Positions 32,128-42,950 are shown, numbered from the stretch's first letter. The stretch: 64,000 bases of DNA from Streptomyces purpureus (GCF_014648195.1 NZ_BMQQ01000025.1:47697-111696), one strand, 5' to 3'. Made by a program: numbers and translations. Notes: generated by a model from the sequence alone, not told the origin.

Positions 32128-33480
32128 ATGGCGGGGGGAGCGCTCGCGGCCCTGCCGCCCCGTCGGCCGGGGTGGGGCGGGGCGCGGGCGGCCTGGCCGC
32201 TGGTGCCCGTACTGGCGGTGATCGCCCTGCTGACCGTCCCGGCCGGGGATGCGGCCCCGGGCGGTTCGGCCGGTACGGGCACGGTGGCCGACGCGGCCTC
32301 GGGGCTGCTCGTCCTCGTCGCTCTGGTGCGGCTGGTGCGGGAGGGGGCGCGGCCGCTGACCCGGACGGCCGCGGTGGTGCTCGGGCTGCCGGTGCTCGGC
32401 ATCTGCCTGGCCGCGATCACCTCGTACGATCCGGCCGCGAGCCTGCCCGGGGTGGCCCGGTACATCCAGGTCTTCGTCCTCGTCCCGGCCGCAGTGGTGC
32501 TCACCGTCCGCTCCCGGCGGGACTTCGCCGTGGTGGCGTGGGGTCTGGTGGGGCTCGCCCTGGTCCAGGGGGCGGTCGGGGTGACGCAGTATCTGACCGG
32601 CACCGGCGCCTCGTACATGGGTGAGGACATCCGGGCGGTGGGCACCTTCGGGCCGACCGATGTGATGGGCATGGCGACGGTCGTCGCCTTCGGTCTCGTG
32701 GCCGCCGTCGGGATCGGGCTCGGTACGGGCAGCGCGCGGGAGCGCACGGCGGCGCTGGTGTGCGCAGGGCTGCTGACCGTACCGCTGGTGCTGTCGTTCA
32801 GCCGGGGCGCCTGGATCGCCACGGTGCTGGCGTGTGCGGCGCAGCTGGTCCTGGGTGGGGTGCGGCGGGCGGGCCGGGTCGCGCTGGCCGTCGGGGCGCT
32901 CGCGGTGGTCCTGGTCGGCGGGCTGGGGATCGGCTCGCAGCTGGTGAAGGAGCGGGCGGCCAGCATCACGCAGGTGGCCGACGCGCCCGACCAGTCGGTG
33001 ACCGACCGGTACACGATGTGGGCGGCGGCGGCCCGGATGTGGCGGACCGAGCCGGTCACCGGTGTCGGCCTCAAGGGCTTCGCGTATCACCGCGACAGCA
33101 ACGCCTCGCTCGCCCTGTCGTCGGGCAGTGACACGGCGGGCGCGGGCCAGGCCTTCCAGCGCCAGGAGCTGCTTTCGCCGCACAACATGTATCTGCTGGT
33201 CCTCAGCGAGCAGGGCCTGCTGGGTCTTGTCGCGCTCGGGGGCAGCTGGGCGGCGCTGCTGGCGCTGGCGGTGCGGCGCCTGCCGGGCGCCCGCCGCGCC
33301 GGGCGGGGCGCGGACTGCGCGCTGGTCGCGGTGGGGCTGCTGCTGTGGCAGGTGGTCGACTTCGTGTACGCGGACATCGGCGGGCCCTCGACCGTGCTGA
33401 CGGCTGTGGTGTTCGGCCTTGCGGCGTCGTGGGCGCTGGCGCCGTCGCCGGACGGCTGGGGGACGGCCCGTCATGGCTGA
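32128..33480 (+). CDS. O-antigen ligase / Wzy-type polymerase membrane protein
   Basis: 450 residues with about eleven to twelve hydrophobic segments. The large outer loop (about residues 285-360) holds DRYTMWAAAARMWRTEPVTGVGLKGFAYH and PHNMYLLVLSEQGLLGLV, the PF04932 (Wzy_C) signature. Such proteins polymerise or ligate lipid-linked repeat units outside the membrane. ATG sits 2 bases after the priming-enzyme stop. It overlaps the flippase start by 8 bases. Confidence 0.85.
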   Translation: MAGGALAALPPRRPGWGGARAAWPLVPVLAVIALLTVPAGDAAPGGSAGTGTVADAASGLLVLVALVRLVREGARPLTRTAAVVLGLPVLGICLAAITSYDPAASLPGVARYIQVFVLVPAAVVLTVRSRRDFAVVAWGLVGLALVQGAVGVTQYLTGTGASYMGEDIRAVGTFGPTDVMGMATVVAFGLVAAVGIGLGTGSARERTAALVCAGLLTVPLVLSFSRGAWIATVLACAAQLVLGGVRRAGRVALAVGALAVVLVGGLGIGSQLVKERAASITQVADAPDQSVTDRYTMWAAAARMWRTEPVTGVGLKGFAYHRDSNASLALSSGSDTAGAGQAFQRQELLSPHNMYLLVLSEQGLLGLVALGGSWAALLALAVRRLPGARRAGRGADCALVAVGLLLWQVVDFVYADIGGPSTVLTAVVFGLAASWALAPSPDGWGTARHG

Positions 33481-35176
33481 CACGCGCCCGGCCGCCCCGC
33501 CCCGCCGCGGTGGCCGGTCCTGGGCGCCGTCCCAGGGGTTCCTGGCGAAGGCGGCGCTGATCACGGCGGTGCTGACGGCGGTCGGCTCGCTGCTGGGGCT
33601 CGTACGGGACCAGATCCTGGCGCACCTCTTCGGGGCGGGTCCGGACACGGACGCGTTCCTGGTCGCGTGGACGGTCCCGGAGTTCGCGTCGACGCTGCTG
33701 ATCGAGGACGCGATGGCGCTGATCCTGGTGCCCGCGTTCAGCCGGGCGCTCGCCCAGCGGCACGCGGGCGGGGCCGTCGATCCGGTACGGACGCTGGTGC
33801 GGTCCACGCTGCCGCGGCTCGCGCTCGTCACGGGCGCGGTGGCCGCGCTGTTCGCGGCGGGCGCGCCGTGGGTCGTGCGGGCGCTGGCGCCGGGTCTGGC
33901 CGAGCCGGGGCTCGCCGTGGACTGCACCCGGCTGACCGCGACCTGTGTGTTCACCTTCGCCCTGGCCGGGTACTGCAGCGCGGCGCTGCGGGCGCACGGC
34001 CGGTTCCTGGAGCCGGCGGCGATCTACACCGCGTACAACACCGGGATCATCGCGACGGTGGTTCTGCTGTTCCGTGCGTGGGGGGTGCGGGCCGCGGCGG
34101 CGGGGGTGGCGGTCGGCGGGGCGCTGATGGTGGTGATCCAGGCGCCGTCGCTGGTACGGAAGCTGACGCGGCGCCACGCGGGCGACCCGGGGACGGGCGG
34201 GGACGGGCACCGGGTGGTGCTGGCTCTGGTCGCCCCCGTCATCGCGTTCGCGGCCGGGCGCCAGTCGCAGGTCCTCGTGGAACGGTTCCTCGCCGCGCCG
34301 CTGCCCTCCGGGGCGATCTCGCATCTGAACTACGCGCAGAAGGTCGCGCAGATGCCGATGATCCTCTCGCTCATACTCTGCACGGTCAGTTTCCCGGTCG
34401 TGGCGCGGGCGCTGGCCGCCGGCGACACCGCGCTGGCCCGTCGCCGGGTCGAGCGGGATCTGCTGCTGGCGGCCGTGGTGGTCCTCGCGGGCGCGGCGGC
34501 GGTGATCGCGGGCGCGCCGGCCATCGTCGACGTGCTGTTCCAGCGCGGCGCGTTCGACCGCTCCGACACCGCGGCGACCGCGGCCGTGATGCGGGTCTAC
34601 GCGCTGGGGCTGCTCGGGCAGACCCTGGTCGGGGCGCTTGTGCGCTGCTACTTCTCCGCCGCGCGGCCGCTGTGGTACCCGGCGGCCGTGATGCTGACGG
34701 GGCTGGCGGCGACCGCGCTGACCGGTGCCCTGTGGGTGGGCCCGTGGGGTGTGCGCGGCATCGCCGCCGCGAACGCGCTCGGCATCACCCTGACCGCCGC
34801 GCTGCTCCTGGCCGGGATCCGCGGGCAGAGCATCCCGCTGCGCACCGGCGTGGTCTGCGCCGGTCTCGCCCGGCTGGGCCTGGCGGCGGCCGGTGCCTGT
34901 CTGGTCGCCCACCGCTGCTCGGCCGCCGTGGGCCGGCCGCTGCTCGCCGCGGTCACCGCCTGCGCGGTGGTCGCCGTCGTCTTCCCGCTCCTCGCCTGGG
35001 CCGTCCGGGCGCCGGAGGTCCCGTCCCTGATCCGCTCCGCTGCACGGAGGCTCGCTCATGTCCGCTGTCACGGCTCCCGACCGCTCCCGGACCGGGACGC
35101 GACGGACCCGTCGTCTGCTGCCGAGACCACCCCTGTGGGTGGCCATGTACCACGCCGTCGCCGACCCCACGGATGA
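33473..35176 (+). CDS. MurJ/MviN-type lipid-linked oligosaccharide flippase
   Basis: 567 residues with about fourteen hydrophobic segments. The start (GFLAKAALITAVLTAVGSLLGLVRDQILAHLFGAGPDTDAFLVAW) and the DVLFQRGAFDRSDTAATAAVMRVYALGLLGQ stretch are close to MurJ. In this operon it probably flips the repeat-unit lipid (the Wzx role) rather than lipid II; a dedicated Wzx is absent. The last 119 bases overlap the deacetylase gene in another frame; the C-terminal tail there (Arg, Asp, Ser rich) is probably not structural. Confidence 0.83.
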   Translation: MADTRPAAPPRRGGRSWAPSQGFLAKAALITAVLTAVGSLLGLVRDQILAHLFGAGPDTDAFLVAWTVPEFASTLLIEDAMALILVPAFSRALAQRHAGGAVDPVRTLVRSTLPRLALVTGAVAALFAAGAPWVVRALAPGLAEPGLAVDCTRLTATCVFTFALAGYCSAALRAHGRFLEPAAIYTAYNTGIIATVVLLFRAWGVRAAAAGVAVGGALMVVIQAPSLVRKLTRRHAGDPGTGGDGHRVVLALVAPVIAFAAGRQSQVLVERFLAAPLPSGAISHLNYAQKVAQMPMILSLILCTVSFPVVARALAAGDTALARRRVERDLLLAAVVVLAGAAAVIAGAPAIVDVLFQRGAFDRSDTAATAAVMRVYALGLLGQTLVGALVRCYFSAARPLWYPAAVMLTGLAATALTGALWVGPWGVRGIAAANALGITLTAALLLAGIRGQSIPLRTGVVCAGLARLGLAAAGACLVAHRCSAAVGRPLLAAVTACAVVAVVFPLLAWAVRAPEVPSLIRSAARRLAHVRCHGSRPLPDRDATDPSSAAETTPVGGHVPRRRRPHG

Positions 35177-35864
35177 TCCGTACCGGGTGGCCGTCTCCCC
35201 GGTGACCTTCGCCCGGCAGCTGCACTGGCTCAGCGACCGGGGGCTGCGCGGGGTCGGGGTGGGTGAGCTGCTCAACGCGACGGCCAGGGGGCGGGCGGCC
35301 GGTCTTGTCGGGCTGACCTTCGACGACGGGTACGCCGACTTCCTGGACTGCGCGGTGCCGCTGCTGCACCGCCACGGCTTCACGGCCACGGTGTTCGTGC
35401 TGTCCGGCCGGGTGGGCGGCGCCAACGACTGGGACGAGCGGGGGCCGCGCCGGCGGCTGCTCGACGAGGACGGCATCCGCCGGGCGGCCGCCGCCGGGAT
35501 GGAGGTGGCCTCGCACGGGCTGCGGCACGTGTCGCTGGCCGGGGCCGACGACCAGGTCCTCGCCGAGGAGACCGGCCGCAGCCGCGAGCTGCTCCACGAG
35601 ATCACCGGCCGCGCCCCGGACGGCTTCTGCTATCCGTACGGGGACGTCGACGCCCGGGCCATGAACGCCGTACGCGACGCGGGCTACCGCTACGGCTGCG
35701 CCGTCAACCCCAAGGCACTGAGCGGGGTGTTCGCCCTTCCCCGGGTCCACATCGGGGAGCAGGACAGCGCCTGGCGGCTCACCGCCAAACGCGCCCTGCA
35801 CGGGCTGCGCCGCCGCCACCCGGCCGATCTTCCCCTGCCCCGCCCCGAGCGGGTGGCCCGATGA
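35058..35864 (+). CDS. polysaccharide deacetylase (CE4, NodB-like)
   Basis: 268 residues. CE4 motifs are in order: TFDDGYADFLD (motif 1, catalytic DD), ASHGLRHVSL (motif 2, HxxxH metal site), then FCYPYGDVDARAMNAVRDAGYRYG (motif 3). There is no signal peptide, so it may act on a cytosolic or membrane-bound lipid-linked precursor, or be exported otherwise. GGAGG lies 9-13 bases before the ATG. It starts 119 bases inside the flippase gene and overlaps the next GT by 4 bases. It would remove N-acetyl groups from GlcNAc-like units, giving a cationic polymer. Confidence 0.87.
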   Translation: MSAVTAPDRSRTGTRRTRRLLPRPPLWVAMYHAVADPTDDPYRVAVSPVTFARQLHWLSDRGLRGVGVGELLNATARGRAAGLVGLTFDDGYADFLDCAVPLLHRHGFTATVFVLSGRVGGANDWDERGPRRRLLDEDGIRRAAAAGMEVASHGLRHVSLAGADDQVLAEETGRSRELLHEITGRAPDGFCYPYGDVDARAMNAVRDAGYRYGCAVNPKALSGVFALPRVHIGEQDSAWRLTAKRALHGLRRRHPADLPLPRPERVAR

Positions 35865-37012
35865 GGACGCTGCACATCATCACCGGCCTCGGCATCGGCG
35901 GGGCCGAGCAGCAGCTGAGGCTGATGCTGCGCCATCTGCCGACCAGCAGCAGCGTCGTCACGCTGACGAACCCGGGCCCGGTCGCGCGCGGGATCGAGGC
36001 CGACGGCGTTCCGGTGATCCATCTGGGCATGGCCGGCAACCGCGACCTCGGCGCGCTGCCGAGGCTCACCCGCCTCGTCCGTCAGGGCCGCTACGACCTC
36101 GTGCACACCCATCTCTACCGGGCCTGCCTCTACGGCCGGATCGCCGCCCGGCTCGCCGGAGTGCGGCCGGTCATCGCCACCGAGCACTCCCTCGGAGACG
36201 CCCAGATCGAGGGCCGCCCGCTGACTTCCGGGGCGCGGGCGCTCTATCTGGCCGGGGAGCGGCTCGGCACGTCCACGGTCGCCGTCTCGCCGTCGGTGGC
36301 CCGGCGGCTCGAGGAGTGGGGCGTACGGCGCTCCCGTATCCATGTGGTGCCGAATGGCATCGAGGTGGCGCGGTTCGCCTTCGACCCGGCGGCGCGGCGG
36401 GCGGCCCGCGAGCAGCTCGGGCTCGCGCCGGACGCGTTCGTCGTCGGCGGCGTGGGCCGGCTCGCCGTGGGCAAGCGTTTCGACCGGCTCGTACGGGCCG
36501 TAGCGGCGCTGCCCGACGCGCGGCTGCTGCTGGTAGGCGAGGGCGACCAGCGCGAGGAGCTGCTGCGGACCGCCGGGGAGTGCGGGGCGGCCGACCGGGT
36601 GCTGCTGTCGGGCCGCTGCGAGGATCCGCCGCCCGCCGGGGCCGCCCCTGACACCCTCACTCTTCCGTCACTGCTCGCCGCGATGGACGTGTTCGTCTCG
36701 ACCTCCCCGGACGAGGCGTTCGGTCTGGCGGTCGTGGAGGCGCTCGCCGCCGGTCTGCCGGTGCTGTACGTCGCCTGCCCCGCCGTCGACGACCTGCCGC
36801 CGGGCTCCGCGCCGGGCGCCCGGCGGATCGGCCCGTCGGTACCCGAACTGACCGCCGCCCTGCGGGAGGTCCGCCGCGCGGGCGGCGCCCGTCTCCCCCA
36901 GCCCGCGGCCGTGCGCCGCTACGACATCGCGGCCGGCGCCCGGCAGCTGATGTCGCTCTACGAGAACGCCGTCCACGGCACGCCCCTGCCCCACGAGGTG
37001 AGTTGCTCATGA
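35861..37012 (+). CDS. GT4-family glycosyltransferase, second in the exopolysaccharide operon
   Basis: 383 residues. The start HIITGLGIGGAEQQLRLMLR has the GxGGAE loop of GT4 enzymes. The carboxy half has FVVGGVGRLAVGKRFDRLVRAV and DVFVSTSPDEAFGLAVVEALAAGLPVLY with the Ex7E pair. ATGA overlaps on both ends tie it to the deacetylase and to the Wzz-like gene. Sugar and linkage cannot be told from sequence. Confidence 0.87.
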   Translation: MRTLHIITGLGIGGAEQQLRLMLRHLPTSSSVVTLTNPGPVARGIEADGVPVIHLGMAGNRDLGALPRLTRLVRQGRYDLVHTHLYRACLYGRIAARLAGVRPVIATEHSLGDAQIEGRPLTSGARALYLAGERLGTSTVAVSPSVARRLEEWGVRRSRIHVVPNGIEVARFAFDPAARRAAREQLGLAPDAFVVGGVGRLAVGKRFDRLVRAVAALPDARLLLVGEGDQREELLRTAGECGAADRVLLSGRCEDPPPAGAAPDTLTLPSLLAAMDVFVSTSPDEAFGLAVVEALAAGLPVLYVACPAVDDLPPGSAPGARRIGPSVPELTAALREVRRAGGARLPQPAAVRRYDIAAGARQLMSLYENAVHGTPLPHEVSCS

Positions 37013-37665
37013 AAGCTGTCCTGTCCCGGGCTTCGGCCCGGTGGCGCAAGCCCGGCCGTCGGTGGGTGGTGCCCGGCGCCGTCCTGCTCGGCGCGGCGGC
37101 GGGCGCCGGATACGGGCTGGTGCAGACGCCGCAGTACGCGGCGACCAGCTATGTGATCGTCGTGCCCGCCGAGAAGTCCGACCCGGCGGCGGCGGTCGGC
37201 TTCGCCACCGCCTACGGCCGGGTGGCCCTCGACCTCGCCGTCACCGGCGACGCGCCGGTGTGGGCGGGGGTTTCGGCCCGTACGCTCCGCGAGAGCGTGC
37301 AGACCGCGACCTCCCCGGACGCCCCGATGATCGCGGTCACGGCCCGGTCGCCGCAGCCGTCGAAGGCGGTCGCGATGGCCGACGGGGTGGCGCGGGCGCT
37401 GGTCGTCAACAGCACCCACGCCCAGGGCGGTACGGGCGTGAAGGTACTGCCGTTCTCCCGTGCCACCGCGCCGACCGCTCCCGTCTCGCCGTCCGCCCCG
37501 CTCGCCGCGATGGTCGGCGGCAGCGCGGGCGGGCTCATCGGCAGTCTCGCCCTTCTCGTACGGCCACGGCGTACGGGCTCCGGTGAGCGGTACGCGGCCG
37601 TGCCGGGTCCGGCCGGAGCGCAGAGCCAGGCGGCCGCCCAGGCGCCGCGACCGGAGACGGTGTGA
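37009..37665 (+). CDS. Wzz-like chain-length protein without kinase domain
   Basis: 218 residues. One helix near the start (RWVVPGAVLLGAAAGAGYGLV) and one near residues 165-182 bracket a periplasmic-type loop (YAATSYVIVVPAEKSDPAAAVGFATAYGRVALDLAV ... ARSPQPSKAVAMADGVARALV). This is the layout of polysaccharide co-polymerases. There is no Walker motif or Tyr-rich tail, so it is not a Wzc-type kinase. ATG at 37009 has GAGG 10-13 bases upstream; the TTG at 37003 is less likely. ATGA and GTGA overlaps couple it to its neighbours. Confidence 0.72.
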   Translation: MKAVLSRASARWRKPGRRWVVPGAVLLGAAAGAGYGLVQTPQYAATSYVIVVPAEKSDPAAAVGFATAYGRVALDLAVTGDAPVWAGVSARTLRESVQTATSPDAPMIAVTARSPQPSKAVAMADGVARALVVNSTHAQGGTGVKVLPFSRATAPTAPVSPSAPLAAMVGGSAGGLIGSLALLVRPRRTGSGERYAAVPGPAGAQSQAAAQAPRPETV

Positions 37666-38804
37666 GAGCCGCCGCGGCCGTGGCGGACGCCCCGTCGGTG
37701 CCGCTGTCGGTGACCGTGGTCCGTGACGGGGAGGCGTTCGGCGCGCTGGCCGAGGAGTGGGCCGCTCTGCACGCGCGGTGCGCGACGGCCACCCCGTTCC
37801 AGAGCCACGCCTGGCTCTCCTCCTGGTGGTTGTCGTACGGCGTGCCGGGGGCCCTGCGGGTGGTGCTGGTGCGCCGCGGGGGGACGCTTGTGGCGGCGGC
37901 CCCGCTGATGCGGGCGCCGGGGGTGCTGCCTGTGCTCACCCCGCTCGGGGGCGCGATCAGCGACTTCACCGATGTGCTGCTCGACGACGGCTGCCCTGAG
38001 GCGGCGGCCGCGCTCGCCGGGGCGCTGGCGGATGCGGCCCGGACGTCCCTGATCGAGCTGCGGGAGGTGCGGCCGGGGGCGTCGGTGGAGCGCGTCTGCG
38101 CGCACTGGCGCGGGCCGAGGCGGTGGCTAGCGGACTCCCGTTGCATGGAGCTGCCCGGCCTTCCGATGGACGAGCTGCTGGCGAGGCTGCCGAGCTCGAC
38201 GGCGCAGCGGCTGCGCGCCAAGCTCCGCAAGGTCGACGCGGCGGGTCTGGAGGGGCGTGCGGTGGCGGTGTCCGAGGTGGAGGCCGCGCTCGGACGTCTC
38301 TTGGAGCTGCACCGGACGCAGTGGGAGGGGCGTGGGGTCAACGTCGAGCACACCCGGGCGCGCTTCGCCGAGCATCTGACCCGGGCCGTGCGGTCGATGG
38401 TGGCGGCCGGTGAGGCGCGGGTGACGGAGTTCCGGCTGGACGGGGAGGTGGTGGCGGTGGATCTCTCCCTGCTGTCCCCGCGGCTGTCGGGCGGCTATCT
38501 CTACGGCGCCGATCCGGGCCTGCGGGCGCGGAAGGTGGACGTGTCCGCGCTGCTGCTGCGCAACGGCGTGCGGGAGACCAGTGCGAGCGGCCGCGCCACG
38601 CTGAGCATGCTGCGGGGCACGGAACCGTACAAGAACCACTGGCGGCCCGAGACGGTCGTCAACCGGCGGCTGCTGCTCTCCCGCCGCCGGCTGGGGCCCG
38701 TCCTGCTGCTGCGCGCGGCCGGGGCGGGGGCCCGGCGGTGGGCGGCGGACCGGCTGCGGGACCGGGCCTGGGTGCGGCGGCTGCGCCGCGGCGGCGGAGG
38801 GTGA
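37662..38804 (+). CDS. FemAB/BioF2-like GNAT acyltransferase
   Basis: 380 residues. The two-lobed GNAT/FemAB type (PF13480) is visible: TPFQSHAWLSSWWLSYG and LVAAAPLMR near the start; AQRLRAKLRKVD, a Wxx-rich middle and LDGEVVAVDLSLLSPRLSGGYLYGADP in the second lobe. Such proteins acylate sugars or transfer aminoacyl groups in exopolysaccharide loci. GTG start overlaps the Wzz-like stop (GTGA). Last gene of the operon: a hairpin covers its stop codon. Confidence 0.75.
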   Translation: MRAAAAVADAPSVPLSVTVVRDGEAFGALAEEWAALHARCATATPFQSHAWLSSWWLSYGVPGALRVVLVRRGGTLVAAAPLMRAPGVLPVLTPLGGAISDFTDVLLDDGCPEAAAALAGALADAARTSLIELREVRPGASVERVCAHWRGPRRWLADSRCMELPGLPMDELLARLPSSTAQRLRAKLRKVDAAGLEGRAVAVSEVEAALGRLLELHRTQWEGRGVNVEHTRARFAEHLTRAVRSMVAAGEARVTEFRLDGEVVAVDLSLLSPRLSGGYLYGADPGLRARKVDVSALLLRNGVRETSASGRATLSMLRGTEPYKNHWRPETVVNRRLLLSRRRLGPVLLLRAAGAGARRWAADRLRDRAWVRRLRRGGGG

Positions 38805-38818
38805 CCTCCGCCGCCGCG
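38787..38818. terminator. hairpin at the end of the exopolysaccharide operon
   Basis: CGCGGCGGCGGAGG (38787-38800) pairs perfectly with 38805-38818, 4-base loop containing the stop codon. Serves both the operon and the convergent GH26-like gene. Confidence 0.65.
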
Positions 38819-38835
38819 GGTGGGCGCGGGCCGGT

Positions 38836-40026
38836 TCAGGGGCTTTCCCACCAGTCGTACCGGATGCAGAGCTTGCCGCCGATCCACTGCTCGATCCAGC
38901 TACCGAGCTCGATCGGCGTGCAGTTCACCGTGGGGTCGGTCGGCTTCGTGGGCGGCGTGGGCTTCGGCGTGACCGGAGGCTTCGGGGTCGGGGTGGGGAC
39001 GGGGTTCGTCGGCGCGGGCTGCGGCTCGCGGTCGAAGAGCAGCGTCCGGAACACCTTCGACGACCGGGGGTTGTCGTCGCACTGCCAGACGCCGTGCGGG
39101 CAGTAGTCGGTGATCGTGTGGTACAGCGGCGGGTGCTTTTCCATCCAGTTCAGCATCCGCCGCATGTATTCGGGGTTGTCGCCGTTACGGAACAGTCCCC
39201 ATTCCGGATAGGAGATCGGCTTTCCGTGCTCCTTCGCGAAATCCACGTGTTTCTGCAGCCCGTACGGCTCGGTCACGTGCTGGTCGAAGGTCGTGCCGGG
39301 CGGCTGGTCGTACGAGTCCATTCCGATGATGTCGACGACGTCGTCGCCGGGGTAGCACTCGGTCCAGGGAATGGCGTCCCGGCCCCGGCTCGGCGCGAAG
39401 TCGAAGCGGAACTTCTGGCCGGGGACGGCGCGCATGGTGGTGACGATGCGCTTCCAGTACGCCTTCCAGGCCGCCGGGTCGGGTCCGCACCGGTGGGTGT
39501 AGGTGATGCCGTTCATCTCCCAGCCGAGGACGAGGACGGTGTCCGCGGCGTCCAGGTCGACCAGGCGCTGGGCGAGTTTGCGGAAGTGGTGGTCGTAGGC
39601 GCCGCGCGCGCCGAGCTGGAGGTGGCGGCGGACTTCGGCGTCGGGGACCCCGGCCTCGTTGCGCTCCAGCATCGGGACGTTCAGCACGAACAGCCGGTCG
39701 CGCTGCTGGCCGCGCCACTCGGCCCAGCTCTCCAGGAAGCGGGGGGAGCCTTCGATGTTGGACCACAGGTCACCGGGGAGGTAGGTGTGGCCGACGCGCA
39801 GTTCGGTGCCGCCGAGCCAGCGCTCCAGCTGCGTGAGACGACTGACGCCCTGGGGGCCGTAGTGGAGGTAGGCGCCGAGTGCGGTGGCCACGGGTGGGGC
39901 GGGGTCCCGGGTCGTGGGTGATTCGGTGGCGTGGCTCGGAGAGGACGCGACGGAACCCGAGACAAGGAGACCGGCGGTGAACACCCCCAGCCAGGCGCTG
40001 GTTGTCCTTCGATGGCGAAATCCCAT
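38836..40026 (-). CDS. secreted GH26-like glycoside hydrolase with C-terminal extension (paralogue of 23176-24165)
   Basis: 396 residues. Signal peptide (RRTTSAWLGVFTAGLLVSGSVASSPSHA). Catalytic part has the same motifs as the 23-kb copy: GHTYLPGDLWSNIEG, LVLGWEMNG (acid/base), RGRDAIPW, CYPGD, SYPEWGLFRNGDNP (nucleophile) and DYCPHGVW. After it comes a Pro/Thr/Lys linker (PTPTPKPPVTPKPTPPTKPT) and a 30-residue end with two Cys (CTPIELGSWIEQWIGGKLCIRYDWW), perhaps a wall- or glycan-binding piece absent from the other copy. Placed convergent to the exopolysaccharide operon, it may trim or remodel that polymer. Substrate unknown. Confidence 0.73.
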   Translation of the reverse strand: MGFRHRRTTSAWLGVFTAGLLVSGSVASSPSHATESPTTRDPAPPVATALGAYLHYGPQGVSRLTQLERWLGGTELRVGHTYLPGDLWSNIEGSPRFLESWAEWRGQQRDRLFVLNVPMLERNEAGVPDAEVRRHLQLGARGAYDHHFRKLAQRLVDLDAADTVLVLGWEMNGITYTHRCGPDPAAWKAYWKRIVTTMRAVPGQKFRFDFAPSRGRDAIPWTECYPGDDVVDIIGMDSYDQPPGTTFDQHVTEPYGLQKHVDFAKEHGKPISYPEWGLFRNGDNPEYMRRMLNWMEKHPPLYHTITDYCPHGVWQCDDNPRSSKVFRTLLFDREPQPAPTNPVPTPTPKPPVTPKPTPPTKPTDPTVNCTPIELGSWIEQWIGGKLCIRYDWWESP

Positions 40027-40173
40027 GGGTGCTCTCCCTCACAAGCCGTCACAGTCCGCTGATCTGATCCTCCGAAAGTATTCCTAATAAGCCGATCGGG
40101 AATGCGGTCTCGCCGGACAGTTGGTCCATCAGGGGATTTCATCGCCCGGTTGGCGGGGTGTCAGGGCATGACA

Positions 40174-40215
40174 AAGGCCGGTCCCGGATCACTGGTGTGA
40201 TCCGGGACCGGCCTT
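40174..40215. terminator. strong hairpin terminator of chaplin 3
   Basis: AAGGCCGGTCCCGGATCAC (40174-40192) pairs perfectly with 40197-40215, a 19-base stem with 4-base loop. It lies 29 bases after the chaplin 3 stop, on the minus strand. Confidence 0.8.
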
Positions 40216-40243
40216 GGAGCTACCCCCGGTGCGGGGCGCCGCG

Positions 40244-40480
40244 TCAGTCGCTGTTGATGCAGACGTTACCGTAGGCGGGGTTGAGCAGCCCAATGATGTT
40301 GATGCTGTTGCCACACGCGTTGATCTGGGCGTGGATGGGCACCTGGATGACGTTGCCCGACAGGAGTCCCGACGAGTCGACGGCGGCACCCTTGGCGCCC
40401 GCGTCGGCGACAGCGGGCGCGGCGCCACCCAGGGCCATGACGATACCGGCGACGGCGACAGCGGCCTTCTTGCACAGCAT
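40244..40480 (-). CDS. short chaplin (3)
   Basis: 78 residues. Signal peptide MLCKKAAVAVAGIVMALGGAAPAVA, then one chaplin domain (LLSGNVIQVPIHAQINACG ... LLNPAYGNVCIN) with two conserved Cys. Its domain differs from chaplins 1 and 2 in several positions (IHAQIN, NIIGLL), so it is not a recent duplicate. An additional Cys lies in the signal peptide. ATG has AAAGGAA 9-15 bases upstream. No exact BldN-like promoter: CGTTGT on minus (40575-40570) could be a -10, but the -35 is poor. Confidence 0.92.
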   Translation of the reverse strand: MLCKKAAVAVAGIVMALGGAAPAVADAGAKGAAVDSSGLLSGNVIQVPIHAQINACGNSINIIGLLNPAYGNVCINSD

Positions 40481-40720
40481 TTCGGCTGGTTCCTTTCCGC
40501 GGCGGAGGAAATCGCGGCTTTCGCGATTCCCGGTGCCTTGAGGCCCGTATCTCCGCTGCACACATCACAACGACCATGCCAGGAAAAGGGAATCTCGCGG
40601 CGCCCGCCGCACCGATTCACTCTTTTGACCGGAACGAATTCCTACGGACGGCGTGGCATTTGGCGGCGAGCCGCACGCGTATTCGGCATTCCGCGTGCGG
40701 CTTTCGGCGTTCGCCGGCGC

Positions 40721-42760
<2,040 letters not shown>

Positions 42761-42832
42761 GTTCCAATCCTGGCGCACCGGGCTGGGCCGTGCCCATCCG
42801 CCACGGGGGGTGCCCGGGCGGATACGCGAAGA

Positions 42833-42869
42833 GGCCCCGCTCCTCGCAGCGCATGCGAGGAACGGGGCC
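42833..42869. terminator. hairpin after the rodlin gene (distal)
   Basis: GGCCCCGCTCCTCGCA (42833-42848) pairs with 42854-42869 with one mismatch. It separates the rodlin gene from the YyaL gene. Confidence 0.6.
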
Positions 42870-42887
42870 GCTCCACGGCTGTTCCGT

Positions 42888-42914
42888 CCGGTCCCGGCTG
42901 GTGGCCGGGACCGG
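42888..42914. terminator. hairpin after the rodlin gene (proximal)
   Basis: CCGGTCCCGGC (42888-42898) pairs perfectly with 42904-42914, 5-base loop, 36 bases after the rodlin stop on minus. Confidence 0.55.
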
Positions 42915-42950
42915 AAGGCCCGAGGGCCGGGCCGAAAGCAGGCGTCGGCG

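Noticed and set aside
33203..35605. 800-codon open frame on minus
   Set aside because: Shadow of the polymerase, flippase and deacetylase genes; low-complexity Arg/Ala/Pro product.
29484..38804. Polysaccharide operon considered as a secondary-metabolite cluster
   Set aside because: No PKS, NRPS, terpene or RiPP genes; all enzymes fit a Wzy-type polymer pathway.
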